Assembly (NCBI GenBank): GCA_037074705.1
Contig: CM073592.1
Coordinates: 24,214,629 to 24,278,628 of the forward strand
Direction of reading: 5' to 3'
Source: Zhengitettix transpicula
Lineage: Eukaryota; Arthropoda; Insecta; Orthoptera; Tetrigidae
Length of the DNA: 64,000 bases
Within the stretch, counting starts at the first letter, position 1. Each line of letters begins with the position of its first letter. Shown one piece after another: positions 35,001-55,477 of the stretch. Both the position numbers and the translations under genes were made by a program. The notes beneath the pieces are model-generated. The model searched no databases. It was not told where the DNA came from and worked only from the letters and a program-made list of their open reading frames with translations.

Positions 35001-35800
35001 TGTTTCAGATAAATACGTGGATTTTGGTGTTGGTCGTCTGCGTGTTGGCCGCGTGTATTATGGATGGGCGGTTCCTCGTGGCTTGTGCTCCCATCCTCGA
35101 GACCTCCGCCTCGTCCACGCCTCCTCGTCTGCGGTGGTTCTTCGTGCTTTACCTGCTCCATTGTCTGTTCGTCAACACGTCTTACAAGTCCTCTTTGGTG
35201 TCAAAGCTCGTCTACCCCGGATACTACCCACCCGTCCGCACCGTACGCGAGCTGTTGAACATCAAGAACATAACTCTGTGCCACGACGGCGACGTCAGCC
35301 ATATGATTTCAATTTACGAGGTGCTGGGTCTGTACCGTCGTCGTAACATCTCGGCTTATAAGTCAGAGCCGGAGGCTTGTCTGAAGACCACAGCAGAACG
35401 GTTCAACCACACCTCGAGCGTACCCGAGAACGCTTACCTTTACACGACTTCATCCAGGATGGTCGGCGGCAAGGACCCCGTCGTCCCAGTGGTCGAAGAC
35501 GGCGTCATCCTCACGGAAAACATCCGCATGGTCGTCTCGCCCAAATTCCCGTTCCTGCCGCATATCGACGAAATACTGATACATCTCTGCGAGGGTGGCT
35601 TCGTAGCCAAGTGGTGGACAGACATCGTCCGGAAGAAGGCGGAGCGAACGCAACAGGACGAAGACCGGGCGCTCACCTTCCTCCACGTGAAACCCGCCTT
35701 ACTTGTCCTCCTGGTCGGGTACAGTCTGTCCCTGCTCTCTTTCGTCGCAGAGATATTTACTAAACGTTACTTCCAAAAATTCTGTGGCATTTTAAAATAA
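32085..35800 (+). CDS. Divergent ionotropic receptor with one intron, 609 aa
   Basis: Exon 1 is 32085-33122 and exon 2 is 35009-35800, joined in phase 0 with a GT donor and TTTCAG acceptor. The joined protein reads SLVLEFE then INTWILVLVVCVLAACIM, aligning with SLVAEFS/VPVWLLVFAVWLVVASCIM of the intronless relatives, which confirms the splice. Exon 1 carries the signal peptide (MRVSTIVSVTVIILW), N-terminal domain and S1. Exon 2 starts with the first membrane helix and carries the M3-like segment (FVLYLLHCLFVNTSYKSSL), S2 (GGFVAKWW) and the last helix. A chemoreceptor subunit of unknown ligand. It is transcribed opposite to the other three IRs. The 1886-base intron holds a Harbinger element. 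Without splicing, exon 1 runs on to a stop at 33236 and would give a truncated extracellular product. Confidence 0.9.
33886..33910. repeat. TA/TG microsatellite
   Basis: A run of AT dinucleotides followed by GT dinucleotides within the Harbinger element. Confidence 0.8.
34136..34481 (-). pseudogene. Harbinger (HARBI1-like) transposase, ends only, central domain deleted
   Basis: From ATG 34481 on the minus strand the frame gives an N-terminal part with INTKRNINGFLNELRADENK and FFNFTRMSSESFD, the usual start of PIF/Harbinger nucleases. After SFDV the frame changes. The next frame has IQRELFALEEDD and then YGIRNRYMDFFNSNYGSEQW, a typical Harbinger C-terminus, ending at a stop at 34136-34138. 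The catalytic DDE core is missing, so it cannot encode an active transposase. Confidence 0.7.
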
Positions 35801-37839
35801 ACATTACGACGCAACGGAATGATGGAATCCAGTATAAGCCATAAGGAGATCGTCACATTTTCCTGTAACGTTTATACACAATGGATGGATCTCAAAAAGC
35901 AGTCCAATTATTTTCTAAAAATCTGCATATTAATTAAATATCTTCAGATGCTTTTAGTAGTACTCAATAGAATAAAAATATGTAGGCATAAAGGATTTTT
36001 TGACAAAGCTTGCTTGCAACACACTTGATACACATTATCAGGTAAATATATTCGAATATTAAAATACATTGACAAAGAAATGCAAATTTTGAAGAATTGT
36101 ATTAAATTTTATCGTGAACCACGAACTTTCAACATTATTAAAATCACATGCCAGTCTGTTTCACACACGATATTATTAAGAATGCATATTCTTGTAGCAC
36201 TTAAAAGATAAGTTGCGGAGTCCTATAATCTTCAAGTGCATTTTCAATAAAGTATACTATTAAATATTAATAATGAAGAGTTTAACTTTGTTTATACTTT
36301 ACCCACAACATTGAACAACTTTCTTTTTTTAAAAAAACAACATAAAGTGAATTCTTGTTCATAAGTAGACCCTCTATAATGAAAATATAGTGCAACAATT
36401 TAAGTCTTCTTGATCTGAAATTATAACCCAGAAATTTTGACCATTTTCAGTCATAAAATATGTATACTGAAATCTAAGATAGTTGCATGTGTACTTATGA
36501 CATTATTTGTAATGAAGTTTGAAATTATCAATATGACGAAAAGGATGAGTTATTTTTCATAACATACAAAATTGAAGTGTTGGCAAGAAATTCTTGCTGA
36601 CCTTGTTTCCTGAAGAGGCCATGAATTACTACTGTAACTCTCCAAAGAATTAGTTTGCTCAATGGTGGACTATCAAATCAAGAATGATCATTAATTACAA
36701 GTCTGGAAATTCCTACAACCAGAGAACTTTTTACTTTCAAACTGCATAGTTTATGGAGTCCATCAAGTTTAAAATGCAACCAAACTGACACTAAATTCTA
36801 CTCTTCTAAAGCTATTTAGTACCCAACTACTAACAAATTCCTACCAATATTTGCTAGAACAATAAAAAATACCATCAGAAAATTACAATGCACAACAACC
36901 ACTGAAGGGGGTTCGTGCCCTCCAAAATTTTAACTTCCACCTATGCCAGACTGGACCATTTATTGATTTCAGGTAAGTCAGCATCACTCTCTTTTTTCTA
37001 TCGAAATATGTTATTTAATTTGACCTCGTCACATTTTTCCATAAGTGTAGTATATGTATGTATGTGTGTGTGTATAATTAACCACCTTTTATATTTGAAT
37101 TTTTATTTTCTATGTTCGTTAGTATTTGCTTTAATACTTTTCTATTTACATTTATATTTGATAATAATAGTCTCTCCATATTCATGTTTCCTGTTTTATG
37201 TCATATAATTGGTCACTTCCAAAATTAAATAACTCATAATTACTTATGACAGACCTACAAAAAGTAAAATATATTAATACAACATGATTAGATAGGTAAA
37301 TAGGAAACAAACCAACGGTGTCTTTCTTAAATGTATATATTTTTCAGTTTTTATAACAATGCAAAGTACACAAAATTATGTCACAATTCTAACAGTATCA
37401 GTAATATCTGGATGTATAGCAAGAAATTGAGGGGAACTATTACACGACTTCCTTACATATACTAAAAATCATCCAAGTAAAAAATTATGAACTGTTTCAA
37501 CTGTGAAACATAAGGTATGTGCATTTTCATACACACTTTATACAAATTAAGTACAAAAATTGTACTTAATCCTACAAGTCCCATTATTTTATTAGATAGT
37601 GGAATCAATATTTTTAGATAATCATTTCTTGCATATTACATTCTAAATAGAGATATATGTACACATAATTATAATTAATAATTTGTTTGAGAGAGTGTAA
37701 ATTGTATCACATTTATTATTATTCTATTTTAAATAACACTTCTACAAGAAGAAAACCAGTTAGATACAACTAATGTAAGTTCTTTGATATAAAAATACAA
37801 AAACTTGTGGGTTGACTGGATGGTAGTATTCTATAAAAA
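35801..37839. other. Intergenic region between the fourth IR and Bap55
   Basis: The genes converge here, so both 3' UTRs should lie in this stretch. It is AT-rich, with a TATG/TG simple repeat near 37050-37075. No further gene was recognised. Confidence 0.4.
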
Positions 37840-40800
37840 TTAAGGACATTTCCTCTCCACTTGTCCTTTGCCACCCTCCTCGTATTCCTGAGAAGACATC
37901 CACATTTGTTGAAAGGTACCAATTGATGCTAAAATTGATCCTCCAATCCAGGCACCAAAACGACGTTCAGCACAACCATTTGCACTGATCAATTTCAGCC
38001 TCATACTAGAAGGAATTCTTCCAGAAAGATCCCTGCTTAAACGTTCAGAAAATCCCTATAATAAGATAAAATGATGCTAAATTGAACACTTTGCATCAGC
38101 AGTAACACGGAGTTACAAAAATTAACAAGACAATGTTAAAACTTATAATAAATAACAAAAAGATGAAACATTAACCAGCATTATACAGAAAAGTATGAAC
38201 AAAATGCTAATGGGATCAGTATTTTGAATGAGCAAGATATATTTAGTTACTAATTTTCTTGTTTAAAAACTAAATTACAGGGATACAAAACAAGTGAATT
38301 AATGTTTGAAGAATTAATAAAAAAAACTAAATTATTCAGCCAATTTAATGACACTTTCTTACTAGTTGATAATAAAAAAAGAAACTAGCTATACGCATAT
38401 GCATAACATACCTGCAGTAAAGAATTTCCGCCAGTTACAACAACACTTCCATACAAAGCTGGGCGAACATCAACATCACACATACCCATGCTTGTGGTTA
38501 CAATATGTGCAACGCCCAACATAGTATGACCCACCACTCCACCTCTTGTTTGGACAACACTGGGGTCAAATAAAGCTTCAGGTATACGAAACCTTTCCCC
38601 ACTGAAATCCTGAACATAACACAACTGCTTGTAGTACAGGAAGTTTTATTTAATTAATAAATTGGAATAACATATTTAAGCTTTAATATCAGAAGATAAT
38701 CAGTTTAGTGATGATTGTTACTTAAATATATTTGATAAATGAATTCTGGAATGATAACAGAAGTAGACAAACAATAATGTACAAAGCAAGGCTAATATAT
38801 CCTTTGGGGCCTCCATGTGACATCCTACCCCTCTTCTGCCAAGCCCCACCCCTTTGCTCTCTGTCAGACTCTATTTCTCCGTGACGTCGCAGTCATCATT
38901 TAGAAAGTTCAGTTGCCAAATAACTTTTTTTTCTACAGAAACAGGGCACCAGTGTGCAACTAAATTCAAGGATGACGTGACATTGTAAACATAATTGATA
39001 TTAAAGAGTGTAAGTTTTCCCAACATATATTCTGTATAAAGAGTTCTTGGGTTTCCGGTCCGGACTGATGAAGACGGCGGTGTCAGCCATGGAAACGTTG
39101 TGCTCAAATCACGATACCCGACTGGAAACCTGAGAACTCTTTATACATAACTGATATTGACAGGGAAAAAAGTTAAGAATTATCGGCATCCCTGAAATTG
39201 AGGGGCAGTGTGAAATTTTCCGAGTCACAATGCCGATAAGTCTTGTCAACATAAATGTAATTTGTACTGCACTTCATATTGACAGTGTGGCTGAGTGGTT
39301 AGACTAACCACTTTCTACACAGCAAACCTGGGTTTGAATCCTGGTACAATCCAATAGTTTCCGTCTTCATATTATCAATATATTTTAATCAACCCATTTT
39401 TAGAGATAAAAGAATTAGCAATGTTTTAGATATAGTAATGTGTAGGCTGTCTACTGCTACCAACCTAATGGCATCTGTTGTCAACTGTCTTTAAGTTACA
39501 CCACCAAATTACACAGGACTATAGTTCTCAAAATAAAATAATAAATTATTACAATCATATCTTACTAACAAATGACCTTTGTTGCTTGCATATCATGACG
39601 CCCATCAATTTTTGGACAATAATTAATTATTTATAAATTGAAAAGAAGTTGGCAACCCTAACTACAACGAACATGTGCCTCAGTTCAAATTAATTTTCAG
39701 ATGGATTAAGTGTTGGGGATTTTATTATAGGCTTCTATGACCAGGAAAGTGATTAACAACTGTGATGGTGTGGATGGAGCAAATTTATTAAGAAACTTGT
39801 GACGTATTTAAATAATGACAGGCTGTTTCTTTTTCTTTTGACAAAGACATTCGAATGTGTAGTGGGCATTACTTTTTACTGGATCACATTTAACTTTTCC
39901 CAAATTGCTTGTGAGTATGTTCATTTGACAGACTTGTCATGACTTTGCAGCTGCTGCTACTGTAAAGTCTCCGGACATGTAAGTACTATAAATGGCTTAT
40001 ATTAATCATGCTTTTTGTTAACTTTAAGGATCGCCAAGCAAGAGTGATGATGTTACATTCATACACAGAACAAACACTATTCCGGAGGTTTCCTTCATTT
40101 ACCACTTATAAATGTTGAAAAATCATCTGCACCAAAATATTCTTGCAGTTAAGACTAGGTTTTTAAGTATTAAATGAATGAAACGTCCTCCATAACAGTG
40201 CTACAGTAAGCCTGCGAGAGGATTTCTCGCAGGTGAACCTTCCAGGGAGATCTGGCGGGGCTACCTTTGGGGATGCTCTCACATCTCTCTGGTTTTTTTT
40301 GAACTAAGGTTCCCACATGCCGAGGCACCTCGGTCTGTTTTGAGAGGTGTATGTTCCGGGGTCGCAGACCTTGGGCATACAGCAAGAGTTGTCCGCTATT
40401 CCTATTGGAATAGTCGGCCAGCTGCCTCCTAAACTGGTCGAGGCACGGAGAAGGGAATGCTGCGTCCCCACAGCAAACTCCTCTCCCGCTATCGGAAGGG
40501 CGTGGGACAAGTACCCAATGCCCGACCTACCCGATGCAGGTTTTTCTAGGGTTTCCCTGCATTTCTTTAGGCGAATGCCGGGTAGGATCCTTAAACCATA
40601 GCCCGGGGGCCCTAGTTAACCCTTGGCTACCTTCCTCTACCCTTCCGCATCCCCCCTTTCTAATGCCTTCCTATGCTATTAAAGGGGAGTTGCCCAATGT
40701 GGATCACCCTCATGTAGCCTGTTGCCCTAAAAAAAAAAAAAAACCATAACAGTGCTTGTTGTGTATGACTGTGATGTCATCACTTCCTGCTTTGTTAGGG

Positions 40801-42210
40801 CAGGGTGTGATGGGATGTACCGGGGAGGGGGCATGACACCACTGGCACACAAAGCCACTGACCTGGATATGTTCCCACAGCAAAAACCTTAACTAGCAAA
40901 ATATTAGGTAACTTCTTTACAAATTCTACCAATTAAAATATTTATATTTTATTATACATATCTGATACCTGATGGTAACCATTAGGAAACTCATAATGTA
41001 CTGTTGGTATTGATGATACAGTTTTTTCATCATATGGAGTCTCTGAAACTTGTAATACACTGGCTTGGAAATCCTGAACAACTTTCTTTGTCATGTAATT
41101 ATGCCATGAAGTGGTTACTTCTGGCAAATTACGTTTCTTCACCCACCGAGCTTTCTCTCGTTCCTTGACAAACTCCTTAGAACCAATTAAGTAGGGAGGA
41201 ACTATCTCAACGTCATTGTCCTAAAATGCAAATGTAAATCAGCCACAAGTAATTTGAATACTTAACTACATTACTAAACTTCAGGATGTAACAGTATAAT
41301 AATTAAATGTTTAAATAGTAGAGTGATCGAAAATGCTAAATATAGCTTATTCACTTATAACATAAGAAAAGTCTAAAAAGTTTACTTGTCTGCGTTCAAT
41401 TCTGACTAACTTTTAGCATAATTTTCTAGCACTGGAATTAAGACATTTACTTCATAAACAATAACATTTTATAAGCTAAAATAATTATTACCAAGTAATT
41501 TTAATGCATTTAATTCAAATTTTATAATGTATGTAATAAAATACCTGCAAAAAATTTTTGCACTGCATGCTTATGTAATCTCCACCTAAGGGTGATTTCA
41601 CGATAGCTTGAGTCAAAACAAATCCATCCTGTACAGGAACTGCAGAAGTATGTGTTGCTCCGCTATCTACAACTATTCCAGTGGCTCTACCATTGGCAAA
41701 AGCAGCTAACACAGCATTCTTCACTAAGAAAAATGCTGGAACGTTGTATTTTTCAAACATCAACTCAGTGAGTCTTTCTCGTTTCGCCCTAACGTTCCAC
41801 GGAGCTTCTGACATTAAAACTGGATGGTACTCCGATTCTGATTGTATGCATTTTGCGTACGTATAGTCCAAAACTTTCTCGAATAGATCCCAGTCGTCAA
41901 TCATACAATCTTTCATGTAACTCACAGTTTCCATTCCCTTACGTGCCACATGAAGGTAATTAGTATCGATGTAGTACTTTGTGTCTGTGGTGGAAGTGAT
42001 ATTTGAAGGATCAGATTTCTTCTCGTCAACATCTATGTGTTCTGTGTTTAAACTTGCTGTCTGACTCCCGTCTTTCACTACACCAACCACTGCCGGTATC
42101 TCCGCCTTTGGAGAATCCTCTTGTGCATATCCTACACGCAGAGAATAGTGACCAACGTCAAAAACCAAAGCTCCAATTTCGTCGCCACCGTACAGCATAC
42201 CTGAACTCAT
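37840..42210 (-). CDS. Bap55: Actin-like protein 6 / BAP55, SWI/SNF and INO80-type chromatin remodeller subunit, 443 aa
   Basis: Exons on the minus strand: 42210-41545, 41220-40969, 38609-38412, 38055-37840, all phase 0 with GT-AG borders (1332 bases including the stop). The start [20 protein letters not shown] matches ACTL6 N-termini. An actin-fold phosphate loop follows ([19 protein letters not shown]). Later landmarks are [46 protein letters not shown], and the diagnostic end [16 protein letters not shown]...[12 protein letters not shown]. The length is close to that of human ACTL6A (429). In the nucleus this protein binds the HSA helix of the remodeller ATPase together with actin in BAP/PBAP complexes and also serves INO80/Tip60-type complexes. 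Intron 2 hosts a SINE-like copy, a tRNA-derived repeat and a hammerhead-like hairpin. It is divergent from YME1L, so the two may share a promoter region. Confidence 0.96.
39032..39149. repeat. Hairpin element with CTGATGA/GAAAC hammerhead-like core
   Basis: Arms 39032-39063 and 39118-39149 are inverted copies (TATAAAGAGTTCT and its complement, then GGTTTCC). The plus strand carries CTGATGA at 39065-39071 and GAAAC at 39092-39096, with GGC and GCC inside the 20-base spacer able to pair. GTTGTG follows GAAAC, as in the inverted repeat at 10690-10873. A related single arm is at 45894-45962. It lies in Bap55 intron 2. Confidence 0.6.
39281..39352 (+). mobile_element. tRNA-derived SINE head
   Basis: It has an A box (TGGCTGAGTGG, 39288-39298) and B box (GGTTTGAATCC, 39331-39341) at the spacing of an internal RNA polymerase III promoter. 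The ends do not form an acceptor stem, so it is not a working tRNA. The upstream 120 bases include an exact 10-base inverted repeat (TTATCGGCAT near 39179-39188 and its complement near 39229-39238). SINE borders are unclear. Confidence 0.6.
40203..40743 (+). mobile_element. SINE-like family A, full-length reference copy with 13-base target-site duplication
   Basis: Exact direct repeats CCATAACAGTGCT at 40190-40202 and 40744-40756 bound the element. It starts ACAGTAAGCC with a hairpin (CCTGCGAGA...TCTCGCAGG) and ends in CTGTTGCCCT plus about 12 A. The perfect duplication and polyA show recent LINE-type retrotransposition. No reading frame and no tRNA-, 7SL- or 5S-like head is obvious to me. 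It is in Bap55 intron 2, antisense to the gene. Confidence 0.9.
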
Positions 42211-43458
42211 GTTTATAAATAAAAGTTCACAATAGTATTGTTATACGGCTAACTATTTGTGACTTCAAAATCACGCACTAAACAAAGACTTTCACGACTC
42301 CTACTGTCAAAGATACAATAAGCCAGAGACGCAAAAACGGCCAAATTCTCAAAAAGTAAAAACAATAGAATTAAACTATATAATATTGTAATGTGAACTA
42401 AATAAATTATTAATCTATTTTAAGAAAGCAATGAAGTCAGTTATACCACGATTTTTATTAACTGTACTCATTTACCTTAAATATCAGACTCACTATTTAA
42501 TCATTCTTGAAGGTAAACAGAGGATTCAAACATGGATTATTTAGTGGTATCAACAAAAATTCATGGACATATGTAATACCTGAATTGTTTAAAGTTAGAT
42601 ATTTGACAAGCTACTTTGTTTCAAATTTATGGAAGCAATATACAAAACCATTTTACCTACATAATTATTTTCTTCATTCTCAATCAATTTTTTTAATAAT
42701 CAGTAATCGATTACCCATTATCAGGTGGATGCGTATCTCTTTTGCAAACCCTGTTATATACTTAAACAATCCTGAATTTCATGATTAACGTTCAGAAAAA
42801 TTATATTTTAATATAGTTCAAATACTATTAAGGATTGCGTCATCAGAATATTCTATTGTTTACCAGACATAAGTCTGTTGGGACTTCTAGAACTTCAAAT
42901 TTATCAGTCTTTGATACGTTTAGGAAAAAATGCAAAATGAAGATAAATTTGTACAATAAACAAAATATGACCCATACTTACCTAAATATATTTACGTTTC
43001 TGTCATTGATAATCGAAGAGTGCTGTTGTTGAGGTTGAGCTGATTGTGTTTATTAATTAAGAACGCTCAGATGATTATATTAGAAAGATCGAAAGCTCCT
43101 GAGTTTTTATAATTACATGTGAAACTTGTTTCATCAATAAAAGTTTATGAATTTTTAAGGCTTTGTTTTATTTACTCGTCTGCCATACAACAAATAAAGC
43201 TAATAAATTTTATAGTCTCAGAAAATAATAATTTAAAGTTAATATAAAATGTGCCTAATCGTCAATTTTAAACTCTATAATTGCAATTTTAAATTAATGT
43301 GTTATTTTTAAGCACTGAAATGTCATGTTGGTTATGTGACATGAGCCAAAGATATTACAAATCATCTTGGCTCCAAAATTTCTATGAAAAACTCACAGTA
43401 CATATCTGCCTTATTTTTTGAGCAATATAAAGAAAATTAATTTCTATACAATTGTTCA
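42211..43458. promoter_or_regulatory. Divergent intergenic region, presumed promoters of Bap55 and YME1L
   Basis: The ATGs of the two housekeeping genes face away from each other across 1248 bases, so both transcription starts should lie here unless a non-coding first exon is distant. No TATA box or known motif can be assigned. The sequence is AT-rich with no recognised repeat. Confidence 0.45.
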
Positions 43459-52400
<8,942 letters not shown>

Positions 52401-55400
52401 TAGCAGTTCTTTTTGTAGGCGGTGTTTCATTTGTGATCTGCTGTGTTACTTATAACAGATAAACTTAAAAATTGTGTCTGTGCAAACTGATTATATTGTT
52501 TCCTTTTGACTTAATTGTTTAAGTCATCAAATGTACTTTAAAGTGATCTTATTTGAAATGGAAGTCCTACTCACCTTTTTTGGCATACAGTTACAGAAAT
52601 TTCTGTTGGTAAAAATTATTTTACTGTAACATTATTTAAGTAAATTATTCATATTTTGTAAAGAATAAATGATTGATGCATGTAATTTGGTACAACTTCA
52701 GCTTTTGTGCAGGATAAACATATTGCAGCAAGATTTCAGTATTTATCATATCTTATTTTAAATGTGTGCTCTACAAACATTTGATTGGAATTTATCAGTT
52801 AATTCCAATTATAAAAATTAAGGAGAATGCTATTTTTAGTTGACATGATTGCTCTTCATAAACATTATGATACTTACTTCTGAACATATAGAAGTTACTT
52901 TTGTATTATATTTCACTTTTGGCCTTTATTCTTTCTGTTTTCAAAGAATCGAATATTTGTCAGGTTTATGTTTAGTTTCATTTTACTGTTAATGAAGAGT
53001 TTGACAAAATTGATCATGTGTGTTTATAGTAAGAAAACTTGTGACATATTTTTATTACTGGAGTATTTATTTTAAATTCAAAAACAAAACTTTTAATTTT
53101 GATGAATGAAATTTATATATTTGTGTGTTATTGTGTAAAATTACTATTGGAAATACTACTACCTACATATTTTTGTTTTATATGTAGCAAGCATATTGAA
53201 TGTCAACTATAGTAGAAAATTTTTCTGAGCTGTTTAGCAGTTGTAAATTTATCTCAGATGCCTGCCATTGTAATTATTGCTAAAAAACAAAACAAAAAAA
53301 ACAGTCTAGTTGATGTAAGTACAAAAACAAGTTGAGATTTTAAGAACTTACTGCTGCACAAGAGCAGAACATTTATTTCATGTATCAATTATTTTTATAA
53401 AATGTGACATAAAATTGGTCGATAAATAAAATTTAAGTGTCTATTGCCCAACAGAAGTTTTGCTTTTAATTTATCACAGCGAATTATGTATGTAAATAAA
53501 AACAAACACCTTTCATGTAAAAGTGTACTGTCCTGTTTTATTTAATACAAAAAATTATTAAATGCACGGTTATAAAGTTTATTTACATTCCTCGTTTTGG
53601 TGGTCCAATAATTTTAGTATCAAAATGATTGAATAATTTTTACAAAAACAGGGATACTCACATAGCTGCATTAATTTGTTACTTTGAGCTTGGTTCTTTG
53701 TTTCAAAAATATTGCATATTAAAGATAAAATATGGGTGTAATGAAATGAGTGCAGGGTTGGGAGTATAAATTTATTAAAATCATAAACTTGTGACATACA
53801 CCTTGGGCAGAAATTAAATGATTAATTTCTTTTAAACTCTGAAGACTATAATGCTGCTATCTTGTGTAATCAAATATTTACAAACAAAAATATTTTAAAT
53901 TTTTAATGAATATATTTAGACTACTAGTGTTTTTCTCTATGTTATGCCCCACCCCATTGGAGACTCTTAAGGCTTTTATTCTGATACAAAGCCAATTGTG
54001 TGATAGAAGCAATCTGGTTAAGAAAATTAGTGGGATTATGTGAAGTAAGTTTGTAATTCTCAAGAGAAATTGTGGAATTAAATTGAAACTACTGCATCGA
54101 TCAATATCGTACATCTCATGTTTTATCCCTAAGAAGGAATTTTTATTTGTCTAATGAAGTAACACTGTTCTCAACACAAATTGTCATTGAACCATTTAAT
54201 GTTTTAAAATAAAACTTAATTTATCCAGAATTAATGTGTTTTACAGATTATTAATTATGATTTTGTAATCAAATTAGATTGGATAGTAACATTAATGATG
54301 AACAAGGGATTTGGCATTAAATTTTAATATATTGAAAATTATTATTATAATAATTTCATACAAATATCTCTTATTTACACACAATTTTTTGAAATATAGA
54401 AATCAGCATTGTATTGCATACATAAAATATTCCAGATACTTTGGTTTCCAAATATTTTTCTTTAACATACCACAAGACATAAAGTTATGTTACACAACTC
54501 AAAAATAATTGTGGTAAATTCTGTTCAAAGATTAATTGAAAACGTACTTATATACATTCTATTAATTAACAAGTGTAGCATTTATACGGAGAAAGTTCTC
54601 TTCAGCCATTTGAGGAAGCAGTTGTTATGTAATACATTCAGAAGGGTTCTATAATATTTAACAGTTATCTTTAACAGTACAATAGTTCTTTACCTGTAAT
54701 CAATTTTTGACAAATTATTGGCTTACTGAATAATCAGTGTGCATAAACTCTTTCTTGACTTACATATTATATATGTATATTTTAATCATTTTTCTATAAC
54801 AGTTTTGAACCAAGATTAGTAACAATATAAACATTAATTTATTTTTATTTTTCTTCATATATTGCCTCAACATAGTTATTAAATTTTTGTTATTCAAAAG
54901 ACAACAATAATAATTTCATGGAACATTAACATTTTTTTAAATAAATTTCTGCTCTCATTAAGAAATAGATAAACTCAAATTTATTGATTATTCTCTACAC
55001 CAAATATTATTTTCCAAACATTACTGTCTCTACATAGATTTTTAAAAATATTTATCATTTTATCTTAATTAAATGCAAATATTTTTCAACACACACTGTA
55101 TTTTCTTTGCTTTTATTATCAGTTCCTCGGATTCAAATACAATTACAAAAATTAAGACCACATATTTCATACTCACTTGTTACGCATGTGTGGGGAAACA
55201 TTACATTTACTTAAAGCTTAATATATTGTCTGCTTGGAGGTACAAAACTCTAGAATCTTAAGACAGAGGGCACTTAAGCTGAAGGGATAACTTGTTGAAT
55301 GGCAATAGTCAGTAATCACAAAATACATCTTACAAGTTCCCTCCATTAAAGGCACTTAAAATCTTCAAAATATGACATACATCATCTTTGTTCCCTTATG

Positions 55401-55477
55401 TCAAATATATTTTCACAAGAGAACAATAAAATTAAGATAATCTGGAAGACAGGAGCCATTTCTTTTCTTGATTCATA
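52401..55477. other. Convergent 3' region of YME1L and Dscam
   Basis: The YME1L 3' UTR probably ends after AATAAA at 52664-52669; a further AATAAA occurs near 53425. The remainder is strongly AT-rich, with no open frame of known family and no clear repeat. The Dscam 3' UTR enters from the right. Confidence 0.45.
52664..52669 (+). promoter_or_regulatory. Candidate polyadenylation signal of YME1L
   Basis: The first AATAAA after the YME1L stop codon, 264 bases downstream. Confidence 0.5.

Noticed and set aside
39281..39352. A functional tRNA gene
   Set aside because: A and B boxes are present but the ends do not pair as an acceptor stem, so it is treated as a SINE head.
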